A stretch of DNA of 64,000 nt from Chryseobacterium joostei (GTDB taxonomy: Bacteria; Bacteroidota; Bacteroidia; Flavobacteriales; Weeksellaceae), in assembly GCF_003815775.1 (NCBI RefSeq), contig NZ_CP033926.1:124001-188000 (forward strand), read 5' to 3'. Numbering within the stretch: the first letter of the stretch is position 1; every line of letters starts with the position of its first letter. Positions 1-7,638 of the stretch are shown piece by piece. A program made the translations under genes and the position numbers. The notes below the pieces were generated by a model. It saw nothing but the letters and a program-made list of their open reading frames with translations. It did not search any database and was not told where the DNA came from.

Positions 1-157
1 CAATCTGAAACATAAGATTCAAAGAATCTTTTTCGTTAACAAGCGTTTTTACAATAATATTATTATATTTTGTCATCCGAAAGGGGATGGTTTTTTGAGC
101 TTTCACAATGGAAAACCCGATGGAAAACAGAAATAAAAGACTGATCTTTTTGAGCAT
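1..157 (-). CDS. Secreted protein, N-terminal part only (runs off window start)
   Basis: Reading the minus strand from an ATG at 157, 52 codons remain open to the window edge. The first 20 or so residues form a typical signal peptide (MLKK, hydrophobic core, cleavage near KAQ), so the product is exported. The following stretch (IPFRMTKYNNIIVKTLVN) resembles the start of bacterial retropepsin-like aspartyl proteases, which open with a strand of this type before the DTG motif; the motif itself would lie outside the window, so this family assignment is inference. It is divergent from the Crp/Fnr gene at 226. Confidence 0.5.
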   Translation of the reverse strand, partial: MLKKISLLFLFSIGFSIVKAQKTIPFRMTKYNNIIVKTLVNEKDSLNLMFQI

Positions 158-173
158 TATTCGTGATGAGTGT

Positions 174-203
174 TTAAACCATTAAAATTACCCATTATCT
201 TTG
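174..203 (+). promoter_or_regulatory. Flavobacterial-type promoter for the Crp/Fnr gene
   Basis: TATCTTTG at 196-203 fits the TAnnTTTG -7 element. 19 nt upstream lies TTA (174-176), one mismatch from the TTG -33 element. Transcription would begin near 208, leaving a leader of under 20 nt before the ATG at 226. Confidence 0.4.
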
Positions 204-225
204 GAACACCAAATAATAAAGCGAA

Positions 226-744
226 ATGATTGAAAAATTACTTCAAAGTGGAATTCATTGGTTACCTAAGGAATTCAAGCGAAATGAATTTCTGAAGACT
301 TCAGGAAGTACGGATACTTCTATTTATTTTATAGAAAAAGGAAGTGTAAGGATCTTCATGATGGATGAAAATGAAGAAAGGATCATCCGTTTTGGCTATA
401 CAGAGAATATAATTGTTTCTCTGGATTCTTTTCTTTCAGGAAAACCATCGGATCTTTATATTCAGGCAATAAAGAAAACAACAGTAAAAGTGGCTTCAAA
501 AAAGGATTTCTATGAATTTATTCAATCTCATGAAGAGCATATGAAATTTTGGATGCACACTTTAGAAGATCTCGTATTACAGCAGCTTGAAAGAGAGAAA
601 GATCTGTTGATCAATTCACCAAAAGAGCGATTAGAAAGAGTATTAAGACGAAGCCCAAAGCTATTTCAGGAAGTCCCCAATAAATATATTGCCAATTATC
701 TCAGAATGTCTCCGGAAACCTTGTCCAGGCTCAAAAAATCTTGA
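226..744 (+). CDS. Crp/Fnr family transcriptional regulator (short flavobacterial type)
   Basis: A 172-residue protein with an N-terminal cyclic-nucleotide-binding-like beta barrel (about residues 15-110, including IYFIEKGSVRIF and a Gly/acid turn) and a short C-terminal helix-turn-helix ending in IANYLRMSPETLSRLKK. This pattern is typical of the small Crp-like regulators that are numerous in flavobacteria. Family members sense small ligands or redox state, but the canonical cAMP-contacting residues are not obvious, so the ligand is unknown. It is slightly shorter than the usual 190 residues, ending just after the recognition helix. It stands alone and divergent from a secreted protein gene; the target is not evident. 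Confidence 0.8.
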   Translation: MIEKLLQSGIHWLPKEFKRNEFLKTSGSTDTSIYFIEKGSVRIFMMDENEERIIRFGYTENIIVSLDSFLSGKPSDLYIQAIKKTTVKVASKKDFYEFIQSHEEHMKFWMHTLEDLVLQQLEREKDLLINSPKERLERVLRRSPKLFQEVPNKYIANYLRMSPETLSRLKKS

Positions 745-864
745 GTTCAATCAATATTTAAGAACCTGTCAATTCTGAAATTTGCATAAAAAGCAACAAT
801 GGAATAATATACCGTAATGATATGCTCAGTTCCATTTTCCTTTTAAAAATGTAAAAATAAACAG

Positions 865-1413
865 ATGAAAATTTCAACCACACAATTATTAGAAGAGTTA
901 AAAGATAGAACCGAAAATCATTTACAATATGCCCAAACACTTTTGCAAAAGCCGGAAAATGAATTAAACTTCAGAATCTCTACAGACAGCTGGAGTGTAT
1001 TGGAATGTCTGGAACACCTTAACCGCTACGGAGATTTTTACATTCCGGAAATCAGTCACAGAATATCTTCTTCCGCCACTTCCCCCCAAGCCACTTTCAA
1101 ACCAGGGATTTTAGGGAACTATTTTGCTAAAAGCATGCTTCCCAAGGAAAAACTGAACAAGATGAAGACCCTAAAAGCAATGAATCCTATCCATAGCCAA
1201 TTGAATAAGGATGTTTTGAATGAATTTGTTAAACAGCAGCAACTTTTACTGGAACTATTGGAAAAAGCTCAGCACATTGATTTGGAAAAAACAAAAACAG
1301 CCATCAGTATTTCTAAATTAATCACTTTAAAATTAGGCGACACTTTCCGTTTTGTTATTTATCATAATGAGAGGCACATAGCCCAGGTAGAAAGAATTTT
1401 GAATAATATTTAA
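865..1413 (+). CDS. DinB-like (DinB/YfiT superfamily) protein
   Basis: 182 residues with the four-helix-bundle pattern of the DinB/YfiT superfamily. The segment around residues 35-55 (SWSVLECLEHLNRYGDFY) carries the family's first metal-binding His, and the C-terminal YHNERHIAQVERIL supplies the other two histidines of the usual His triad. Family members include metal-dependent thiol-S-transferases and many proteins of unknown function. The name comes from a damage-inducible gene, and no DNA repair role is implied. It is followed after 42 bp by the methyltransferase gene. Specific substrate unknown. Confidence 0.8.
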   Translation: MKISTTQLLEELKDRTENHLQYAQTLLQKPENELNFRISTDSWSVLECLEHLNRYGDFYIPEISHRISSSATSPQATFKPGILGNYFAKSMLPKEKLNKMKTLKAMNPIHSQLNKDVLNEFVKQQQLLLELLEKAQHIDLEKTKTAISISKLITLKLGDTFRFVIYHNERHIAQVERILNNI

Positions 1414-1455
1414 AAGCAGCGAATATGAATTCCAAAAAACACTAATTTTATATTG

Positions 1456-1968
1456 ATGGAAATCATATACCAAAAAACAATACAAACTCCATTGGGAGAG
1501 ATGATAGCGTGTGCCGTAGACCAAGGTATCTGCCTTCTGGAATTTACAGACCGGAAGAATATGGAGAAACAGTTCAAATCTTTATCAAAGGCATTGAACG
1601 CTGAAATTGTACAAAAAGAACACCTCCATTTTAAGCAGTTGGAAGAAGAACTTACAGAATATTTTGATGGTAAAAGAGGTCATTTTGAAGTTCCCTTATT
1701 TACTACAGGAACAGAGTTTCAGGAAAAGGTATGGCAGCTTCTTCGCGAGATTCCGATGGGAGAGACCAGAACCTATAAGCAACAGTCAGAATTTCTTGGT
1801 AATCCCAAGGCAATACGTGCTGTAGGAACAGCCAATGGCATTAATAAGATTGCTATTTTAATTCCGTGCCATCGGGTGATTGGATCCAATGGTGAATTGG
1901 TGGGCTATGCAGGCGGAATCTGGAGAAAACAAAAATTATTGGAGTTAGAGAAAGCTATTTTGTTTTGA
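1456..1968 (+). CDS. ogt: Methylated-DNA--[protein]-cysteine S-methyltransferase
   Basis: 170 residues. The active-site signature ILIPCHRVIG is present with the acceptor cysteine at residue 138, preceded by the RAVGTANGIN DNA-binding segment and followed by GYAGGIWRKQKLLELE. The enzyme removes O6-alkyl groups from guanine by irreversible transfer to this cysteine. There is an N-terminal ribonuclease-like domain (about residues 1-80) and no AraC-type Ada domain, so it is the Ogt/MGMT form. I chose the ATG at 1456 over an in-frame TTG just before it because the family begins at this point. Next to a DinB-family gene and upstream of DUF2911. Confidence 0.93.
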   Translation: MEIIYQKTIQTPLGEMIACAVDQGICLLEFTDRKNMEKQFKSLSKALNAEIVQKEHLHFKQLEEELTEYFDGKRGHFEVPLFTTGTEFQEKVWQLLREIPMGETRTYKQQSEFLGNPKAIRAVGTANGINKIAILIPCHRVIGSNGELVGYAGGIWRKQKLLELEKAILF

Positions 1969-1997
1969 TTTTTGTAATTTTAAACAAAAATTTACAC

Positions 1998-2600
1998 GTG
2001 AAAAAGTTATTAGCAGCAGTTTGCATTTCAGTTTCAGTATTCACTTTTGCACAAGACTACTCTGTACCGGCAGCAAGTCCGCGTCAGAAAGTTGAGCAGC
2101 AGTTTTCAATGTCTAAGATTTCCATCGATTACGGAAGACCGGGAGTGAAAGGACGTAAGATCTTCGGAGAATTGGTTCCTTATGGCCAGGTTTGGAGAGC
2201 AGGAGCTAACTCGTCTACGAAAATTACATTCGGACAAGCCGTTAATTTCGGTGGGAAAACAGTTCCTGCAGGAACATACGGATTATTCATCGTTCCTACA
2301 GAAAAAGAATGGAAAGTAATCCTGAACAAGGATTTCCAACAATGGGGAGCTTACACTTACGATCCTAAACAGGACGTAGTTGATGTTACTGTACCGGTTA
2401 ATAAGCTAACAGACAAGCAGGAGTGGTTTGAAATTACCCTGAATCCTACAGACGAAAATACAGGAAACCTAGTGATTAAATGGGATATGGCTCAGGCAGA
2501 AGTTCCTTTGAAGCCATCAAAATTAGACACTGTCATCAAGATTTCGGACAAATTGAAAGAAATCAAGAAAATAGAATCAGATTCTACTAAAAAGAGCTAA
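1998..2600 (+). CDS. DUF2911 domain secreted protein
   Basis: 200 residues starting at a GTG that opens a clean signal peptide (KKLLAAVCISVSVFTFAQ). In-frame codons upstream would only add a poor leader. The mature part carries the DUF2911 pattern: SPRQKVEQQFSMSKISIDYGRPGVKGRKIFG, then VPYGQVWRAGANSSTKITF and PAGTYGLFIVP. The function of DUF2911 is not established; it is a Bacteroidota-rich family of periplasmic proteins. A charged, Lys/Ser-rich tail ends the protein. It starts 29 bp after the ogt stop codon, so the two may be co-transcribed, and the GNAT gene follows 3 bp after its stop. Confidence 0.85.
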   Translation: MKKLLAAVCISVSVFTFAQDYSVPAASPRQKVEQQFSMSKISIDYGRPGVKGRKIFGELVPYGQVWRAGANSSTKITFGQAVNFGGKTVPAGTYGLFIVPTEKEWKVILNKDFQQWGAYTYDPKQDVVDVTVPVNKLTDKQEWFEITLNPTDENTGNLVIKWDMAQAEVPLKPSKLDTVIKISDKLKEIKKIESDSTKKS

Positions 2601-2603
2601 ATA

Positions 2604-3131
2604 ATGAATTTTTCTGTTCAGCCCGTTTTAGAGAATGAAGAATTTCAATTAATCCCCTTACAGCAAGGGGATTTTGAATCTTTATATGAAGTAGCATCGG
2701 ATCCTAAAGTATGGGAGCAGCATCCTAACAAGGATCGTTATCAGAGAGAAGTTTTTGAAAATTTTTTCAGAGGTGCCATCGAAAGTGAAGGTGCTTTTAA
2801 AATCATTGAAAAAGCAACCGGAGATGTTCTGGGAAGTAGCCGTTATTACAATTTTGATGAAAATGACAGCCATATTTTCATTGGGTATACATTCTATGGA
2901 ACCAAATCATGGGGGAAAGGAATTAATCCAAAAGTTAAAAAACTGATGTTGGATTATATTTTTCAGTTTGTAGAAAAGGTTCATTTTCATATTGGAAAGG
3001 AGAATTTCCGTTCGCAGACTGCATTAGAAAGACTTGGAGGAGTGAAAATAGCAGAAGAGGAAGTAGCTTATTTTGCAGAACCCACAAGAACTAATTTTGT
3101 ATACGAAATTAAAAAAGAAGACTGGAAATGA
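2604..3131 (+). CDS. GNAT family N-acetyltransferase (RimJ/RimL type)
   Basis: 175 residues with the GNAT fold order: an N-terminal motif (EEFQLIPLQQGDFESLYEVASDP), a central beta strand region with DVLGSSRYYNFD, then the acetyl-CoA loop region SWGKGINPKVKKLMLDYIF and the late ENFRSQTALERLGG motif typical of RimJ/RimL-like enzymes. Such enzymes transfer acetyl from acetyl-CoA to amino groups of proteins or small molecules; the substrate cannot be read from sequence. The start lies 3 bp after the DUF2911 stop and the stop overlaps the next gene's start (ATGA), so this is an operon. Confidence 0.85.
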   Translation: MNFSVQPVLENEEFQLIPLQQGDFESLYEVASDPKVWEQHPNKDRYQREVFENFFRGAIESEGAFKIIEKATGDVLGSSRYYNFDENDSHIFIGYTFYGTKSWGKGINPKVKKLMLDYIFQFVEKVHFHIGKENFRSQTALERLGGVKIAEEEVAYFAEPTRTNFVYEIKKEDWK

Positions 3132-3499
3132 AAAAATATAAAATCCAGCAATCTCCATTCGTAGTTCCTACTACAGACGGAAAGCTGATTGAAGAGCATT
3201 GGGGAAACTCTACCGGAAATTCTAATGTTTCCATCGCTCATATGGTAGCCCCGCCTGATTGGAGTGAGCCACATCAGACCCCTGAATTTGATGAGTTTAC
3301 TTATATCATTTCAGGAAAAAAACAGTTTGAAATAGATGGTGAGATTGTAATACTTGAAAAAGGGAGCAGCATCCTTATTGAAAAAGGAGCAAGAATCCGT
3401 TACAGTAACCCGTTTTCAGATCCTTGTGAATACCTTGCTATTTGTCTTCCTGCCTTTTCTATGGAACTGGTGAACAGGGAAGAAGAATGTATAGATTAA
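3128..3499 (+). CDS. Cupin domain protein
   Basis: 123-residue single-domain cupin. The first conserved cupin motif is visible as EPHQTPEFDEFTYIISG, with a potential metal-binding His and acidic residues, followed by the glycine-rich strand EIDGEIVILEKG and the second motif near ILIEKGARIRYSNP. Cupins range from dioxygenases to storage and regulatory proteins; no specific activity can be assigned. The ATG overlaps the preceding acetyltransferase stop (ATGA), which indicates translational coupling. Confidence 0.8.
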   Translation: MKKYKIQQSPFVVPTTDGKLIEEHWGNSTGNSNVSIAHMVAPPDWSEPHQTPEFDEFTYIISGKKQFEIDGEIVILEKGSSILIEKGARIRYSNPFSDPCEYLAICLPAFSMELVNREEECID

Positions 3500-3506
3500 C
3501 ATATGT

Positions 3507-3593
3507 ATGGGTACACAAATTTATCCTGAATGCGAGGCCGATTTTTCAAAAGAATATTGGCGGTGTTCTCGCTGTAATACAATAGAACAATAA
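3507..3593 (+). CDS. Possible 28-residue Cys-containing peptide
   Basis: A very short frame follows the cupin gene by 7 bp and ends right at a strong terminator. It would encode MGTQIYPECEADFSKEYWRC and then SRCNTIEQ. Three cysteines, two as CSRC, suggest half of a zinc-ribbon. It may be a real small protein that ends this operon, a truncated remnant of a longer zinc-ribbon protein, or chance. Its position between gene and terminator favours it being transcribed; translation is not shown. Confidence 0.3.
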   Translation: MGTQIYPECEADFSKEYWRCSRCNTIEQ

Positions 3594-3627
3594 AAAAACT
3601 ATCTCACTTTTGAGGTAGTTTTTTGTT
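3592..3627 (+). terminator. Rho-independent terminator
   Basis: Stem AACTATCTC / GAGGTAGTT (one G-T pair), flanked by an A-run and followed by a T-run. It ends the ogt-DUF2911-GNAT-cupin stretch. Confidence 0.85.
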
Positions 3628-3791
3628 TTTAAGACTGAATGCAATATTTTGATTAAAATGATCAAAAAAATATTTTAAATATCAGTCAGTTATATTTTAG
3701 TCGAAGATATTATTGCCTGTTAATGCCCGTTGTCATTAATTATTTTGTAAGTTCGCGCGCTGAAAATTATTCAGCATACTTAAATTAATAT

Positions 3792-4175
3792 ATGAAAAAC
3801 AAATTATCAGCTGTATTATTCCTTGGCATTACACTTTCTACAACTTCTTGTGCTACTATGTTTACCGGAACGCAAGACCCAATTACGTTTACCTCCAACC
3901 CTGAGGGAGCTACCGTATTTCATAAAGGTCTTGAAAAGTGTGTAACACCTTGTACCACAAAGATCCCAAGATCATTGAGTAAACAAACCGTTACATTTCA
4001 AAAAGAAGGGTTTAACAGTGAGGAAGTTAAGCTGGACAAGAAATTTAATCCGGTAACGTTACTGAACATTCTTTTTGGCGGAGCAATAGGGGTAGGAATT
4101 GATGCTGCAACAGGTTCTTTGACGAAATATTCTTCTAAAAAATATGAAGTTGAGCTAGAAGCAAAACAGCAATAA
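3792..4175 (+). CDS. PEGA-domain lipoprotein
   Basis: 127 residues. The signal peptide ends in a lipobox (STTSC, lipidated Cys20). Next comes a PEGA-type beta domain: PITFTSNPEGATVFHKG and later KQTVTFQKEGFNSEEVKL, the usual pattern of a strand, a conserved Asn/Pro-Glu-Gly-Ala turn and a strand. A glycine-rich hydrophobic patch (LFGGAIGVGIDAATGSL) follows, as is common in this small family of envelope proteins. Two further cysteines (CVTPC) may form a disulfide. PEGA domains are associated with surface or cell-wall proteins; the precise role is unknown. It appears monocistronic, with a hairpin downstream. Confidence 0.8.
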   Translation: MKNKLSAVLFLGITLSTTSCATMFTGTQDPITFTSNPEGATVFHKGLEKCVTPCTTKIPRSLSKQTVTFQKEGFNSEEVKLDKKFNPVTLLNILFGGAIGVGIDAATGSLTKYSSKKYEVELEAKQQ

Positions 4176-4197
4176 TAGTAAGTATTTACCGATATAG

Positions 4198-4240
4198 CAA
4201 TGTGTCAATGAATGATTTACACCACAACATTGGCACATTG
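4198..4240. repeat. Intergenic inverted repeat between convergent genes
   Basis: CAATGTGTCAATG (4198-4210) and CATTGGCACATTG (4228-4240) pair at 12 of 13 positions around a 17-nt loop. There is no long T-run, so it is either a weak bidirectional terminator or an intergenic palindromic repeat. Confidence 0.55.
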
Positions 4241-4265
4241 TAAAACTGATACACTTTTATTGAAT

Positions 4266-5009
4266 TTACTTCAGTATTTCTTTCAAAAACAGAAGTGTGT
4301 GATTCCAGGCCCTTTTAGCCATTACCTCATTATAATCCGGTGATTTAGGATCTGTAAAGGTATGCTTGGAATGAGCATAGGTAATGATCTGCCAGTCGGC
4401 ATTCCCGTCGTTCATTTCCTTGATGAGGTTATTATAATCATCAGGCGTTACACTTTTATCATCAGCAGGATTTTCAATCAAAATCTTAGCATTTAATTTT
4501 TCATTTTTTCTGCTTTGATCTCTTCCCAGACTTCCGTGAATAGAAACTACTCCCACTACGGGTAAATTGCCTCTTGCAGATTCTAAAGCACCCGTTCCTC
4601 CAAAGCAATATCCAATGACCGCTGTTTTGTCAGAAATAGCACCATTTTTCTTCAGTTGCTCCAGAGCAAGATAAATTCTTTTTTGATATTCCGCGTAATT
4701 CTGCTTGTAGTATCCTGAACTTTTAGCTGCACTTTCATTGTCAGCAGGAATTTTACCTTCACCATAAATATCAGCAATAAAAGCGATATACCCTTGTTTT
4801 TCAAGTTCAATAGCAGCGGTTTTTGCCTCCTGATCAATCCCTTTCCAGGCTGGAAGAATCAAAACACCGGGAAGTTTTTTCCCTGCGTTGGAAGTAATTA
4901 AACCATTCAGATTTTGTGCGCCATCCTTATAGGAAACCGTTTTAAGATTTTGACTGAATATTGTTCCTGAAGCCATGAGAAATGTGGTTAATAAAATTGA
5001 ACGTATCAT
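4266..5009 (-). CDS. Dienelactone hydrolase family protein, exported
   Basis: 247 residues. A signal peptide (MIRSILLTTFLMASGTIFSQ) is followed by an alpha/beta-hydrolase of the dienelactone hydrolase family. The nucleophile elbow is GYCFGG with Cys135, and the acid (Asp183 or Asp184 in ENPADDKSVTP) and His216 (in AHSKHTF) complete the expected Cys-Asp-His triad. Members cleave lactones or esters. In this periplasmic setting with no aromatic-degradation genes nearby the physiological substrate is unclear, and calling it a carboxymethylenebutenolidase would be over-precise. Monocistronic and convergent with the PEGA lipoprotein gene. Confidence 0.88.
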   Translation of the reverse strand: MIRSILLTTFLMASGTIFSQNLKTVSYKDGAQNLNGLITSNAGKKLPGVLILPAWKGIDQEAKTAAIELEKQGYIAFIADIYGEGKIPADNESAAKSSGYYKQNYAEYQKRIYLALEQLKKNGAISDKTAVIGYCFGGTGALESARGNLPVVGVVSIHGSLGRDQSRKNEKLNAKILIENPADDKSVTPDDYNNLIKEMNDGNADWQIITYAHSKHTFTDPKSPDYNEVMAKRAWNHTLLFLKEILK

Positions 5010-5121
5010 ATTTTTTATTTTGTAATGGGTTTAAGTAATTCTACGCTGATGTTTACTATTTTGAGCCTTAAAACTAGCAAATGTCAATAGTAGTAAAAGT
5101 AAAATGATATTCATATCAATA

Positions 5122-5170
5122 AAAATATCCTCAACTAAATTACGAAAATAACTTAATTGAGGATTTTTAT
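5122..5170. terminator. Bidirectional terminator-like hairpin
   Basis: ATCCTCAACTAA (5127-5138) pairs with TTAATTGAGGAT (5153-5164) at 11 of 12 positions, with A-runs and T-runs outside. It lies just downstream of the HAD gene on the minus strand. Confidence 0.7.
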
Positions 5171-5189
5171 ATTTTAGATATAGAATATT

Positions 5190-5801
5190 TTACAGTTTGA
5201 TGCCTAGCCCGGCAAGTTCCTGTTCAAGATTGGTCTCAGGAGTAACCTGAATGGTTTCAAAGCCCAGAGATTGTGCCATTTCAATATTCTTAGGATTATC
5301 ATCAATAAAAACAGATTCATTTGCCTGAATATTGTATCTCTCTAGCAGTACGTACCAAATTTTAGGATCCGGCTTAATAAGCTTTTCGGTTCCGGAAACC
5401 ACAATTTTCCCATCAAAAATCTGGAAGAAATCATAATTTTCTAACGCATAAGGGAATGTTTCTGCAGACCAGTTCGTCAATCCGAATAAATGATAATCCG
5501 TATTCTTTAACTTGCGTAAGACTTCAACATTTTGAGGAATATCGCTTTTCAGCATAACGGTCCAGTTATCATAATAAGCACGGATTTCCTTTTCCCACTC
5601 AGGAAATTTTTTCACTTGAATTTCAGTTCCTTCTGCTAAAGTTCTTCCTCTGTCTTGTTCAATGTTCCATTCGTCCTGTGCAATGTTTTCAAGGAAGTAT
5701 TCCATTTTTTCATCATCCTTGAAATAGTCCCTAAAGAAATATCTGGGATTCCAATCCATCAGAACCCCTCCGAAATCGAATATTATGTTTTTTATTTTCA
5801 T
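5190..5801 (-). CDS. HAD family hydrolase (YihX/haloacid dehalogenase-like)
   Basis: 203 residues with all HAD motifs. Motif I is IIFDFGGVLMDWN with the nucleophile and general acid aspartates. Motif II is HLFGLTNWSAETFP. The lysine of motif III lies in TEKLIKPDPKIW, and motif IV is ESVFIDDNPKNIEMA. A helical cap follows motif I. This arrangement matches the YihX/epoxide-hydrolase-N-like phosphatases that act on sugar phosphates. The substrate is not determinable. It has its own terminator and is followed upstream (in transcription order) by the HsdR_N-type gene after about 90 bp. Confidence 0.88.
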   Translation of the reverse strand: MKIKNIIFDFGGVLMDWNPRYFFRDYFKDDEKMEYFLENIAQDEWNIEQDRGRTLAEGTEIQVKKFPEWEKEIRAYYDNWTVMLKSDIPQNVEVLRKLKNTDYHLFGLTNWSAETFPYALENYDFFQIFDGKIVVSGTEKLIKPDPKIWYVLLERYNIQANESVFIDDNPKNIEMAQSLGFETIQVTPETNLEQELAGLGIKL

Positions 5802-5891
5802 CTTAACTTTTACTATTAAATTTGGTTACTAATTATCTGGAGCGTTTTATAGCACGTCCATAAAATCTTAGATTTACTATTATCTTAATCT

Positions 5892-6323
5892 TTATTTAGG
5901 TTTGTAGAATACATATTGCTCATCTTCATAAGATGCATTGATGTGCTGTAAGCCATTCGTTAGTACGATTTCTTTAGCGCCAATGATGGAGTTATATCTG
6001 GCAGTTTGTTCAAATGTTTTTTCGGTTAATTTAATCTGGGGAGCCTTACATTCAATCAGAATAACAGGCTCTGTTTTTTCAGTAACCAAAAGGTCTATTC
6101 TCTTGGTTAAGCCATTCAGGACAATCTTTTTTTCGGTGATTAATGCCGATGTAGAGTAGGATTTTACAGTAAGATAATAATGTATCCAGTGCTGCCTTAC
6201 CCATTCCTCAGGAGTGAGCAGAAGATAAGTTTTACGAACCAAATCATAAATAAAAAACTTATCTTTGTCTTTCTTGAATTTAAAATCAAAAGTTTCCTGA
6301 AAATTCAGTTTTGGAAGTTCCAT
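5892..6323 (-). CDS. Type I restriction HsdR N-terminal-like nuclease-fold protein, stand-alone
   Basis: 143 residues starting at an ATG that begins MELPKLNF; an earlier in-frame start would run into the divergent holA gene. The core shows a PD-(D/E)XK-type arrangement: RIDLLVTEKTEPVILIECKAP (Asp, then E-x-K) followed by a helix with FEQTARYNSIIGAKEIVLTNG. This is the HSDR_N_2-type domain found as an isolated protein in many Bacteroidota. No methyltransferase or specificity subunit is nearby, so it is not a restriction system; the cellular role is unknown. Only 7 bp separate its start from holA on the other strand. Confidence 0.8.
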   Translation of the reverse strand: MELPKLNFQETFDFKFKKDKDKFFIYDLVRKTYLLLTPEEWVRQHWIHYYLTVKSYSTSALITEKKIVLNGLTKRIDLLVTEKTEPVILIECKAPQIKLTEKTFEQTARYNSIIGAKEIVLTNGLQHINASYEDEQYVFYKPK

Positions 6324-6330
6324 TAATAAG

Positions 6331-7368
6331 ATGAAAGAATTAGATTTAATCCTCAAAAATATTAAAAATAAAGAAGTTTTACCTATTTATTTTTTCCATG
6401 GAGAAGAAGCCTACTTTATTGATGTTGCCGTAAAAGCCCTTGAACATAACTTTTTGGAAGAGGATGAAAAGGCCTTTAACCAGACAGTTACTTACGGAAA
6501 AGATACCTCTTATCAGGAAGTTCTTTCCCTGGCCAGACAATTTCCGATGATGGGGGATAAACAGGTAATCATTGTGAAGGAAGCTCAGGACCTGAAATTG
6601 AATGAAGATGAAAACAGAATTCTGGAGTCCTATGTTGAAAATCCTGTTCCTTCTACGGTATTGGTTTTTGCTCACAAACATAAAAAACTGGACAGTAGAA
6701 AAAAAGCTGCCAAAGCTCTGGATAAAGCCAAGGCTCTTTTCCTGAGCGAATCTGTAAAGGAAAGTAATCTTCCCAAATGGATTGCTGATGAGTGTATAAA
6801 GCTTAAAATAAAGACCGCTCCCAATATTTCTCATCTTCTGGCAGAATATTTAGGAAATGACCTTTCAAGAATTGCCAATGAACTGAATAAACTGAAGATC
6901 ATCCTTAGAGAAGGAGAAATTCTGGACGGAACTATTATTGAAAACCATATCGGAATCAGTAAGGAGTATAATATTTTTGAGCTTCAAAAGGCTTTGGGAA
7001 CAAAGAATGCCAATGCCGCCTTTAAAATTGCTCATTTTATGGGTAAGAATCCCAAAAACAACCCTTTTGTAATGATGCTGGCAAGCCTTTACAATTATTT
7101 TTCAAACGTTATTATTTATCATACCATGGCAGGGCAGTCGCCACAGACTATTGCTTCCCAAATGGGAGTGAACCCATATTTCATTAAGGATTATGCAGAA
7201 AGTGCAAGACTTTATCCTTTAAAACATGCTACAAGAGTGATTTCTATTCTAAGGGAATTTGATATGAAAGGAAAAGGTCTTGGAGCCGTAAATATGGGAG
7301 AAACAGAACTGATTAAGGAACTGGTATATAAGATTATCAATGTAGATAAAATTAAGATGAAGGTTTAA
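6331..7368 (+). CDS. holA: DNA polymerase III subunit delta
   Basis: 345 residues, the normal size for the clamp-loader delta subunit. The N-terminus (VLPIYFFHGEEAYFIDVAVKAL) matches the domain that opens the sliding clamp. The degenerate AAA+ region follows with STVLVFAHKHKKLDSRKKAAKAL, and the C-terminal helical collar domain contains LGTKNANAAFKIAHFMGKNPKNNPFVMM and a final KELVYKIINVD. It works in the pol III clamp loader to open and place the beta ring on DNA. It is transcribed away from the HsdR_N-like gene, with whose promoter region its own must overlap. Confidence 0.93.
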   Translation: MKELDLILKNIKNKEVLPIYFFHGEEAYFIDVAVKALEHNFLEEDEKAFNQTVTYGKDTSYQEVLSLARQFPMMGDKQVIIVKEAQDLKLNEDENRILESYVENPVPSTVLVFAHKHKKLDSRKKAAKALDKAKALFLSESVKESNLPKWIADECIKLKIKTAPNISHLLAEYLGNDLSRIANELNKLKIILREGEILDGTIIENHIGISKEYNIFELQKALGTKNANAAFKIAHFMGKNPKNNPFVMMLASLYNYFSNVIIYHTMAGQSPQTIASQMGVNPYFIKDYAESARLYPLKHATRVISILREFDMKGKGLGAVNMGETELIKELVYKIINVDKIKMKV

Positions 7369-7638
7369 GGTGTTTTCTTAAACTTTGAAGATGTCAAAAC
7401 AGAAGTAGTATTTCGAAAAAATAGTTATAAGCCGGGTAGAAATATATCAGCTTGGATTTGGATATACCTTTGATCTCTAAATGTAATTCTTACAAGACAG
7501 AAATTCTGCACGTTACCTATTCATTGACAATCTGCATATCTGATATTGACAACTATCATTAAAATAACTTTAGAAAGACAGTAAAAATTACGAAATTAGC
7601 AGTCTTAATTTAATTAAATCTTTTTGAACAAATAGATT

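Noticed and set aside
5892..6323. Type I restriction-modification system
   Set aside because: No HsdM, HsdS or helicase part of HsdR is present; the gene is a stand-alone domain.
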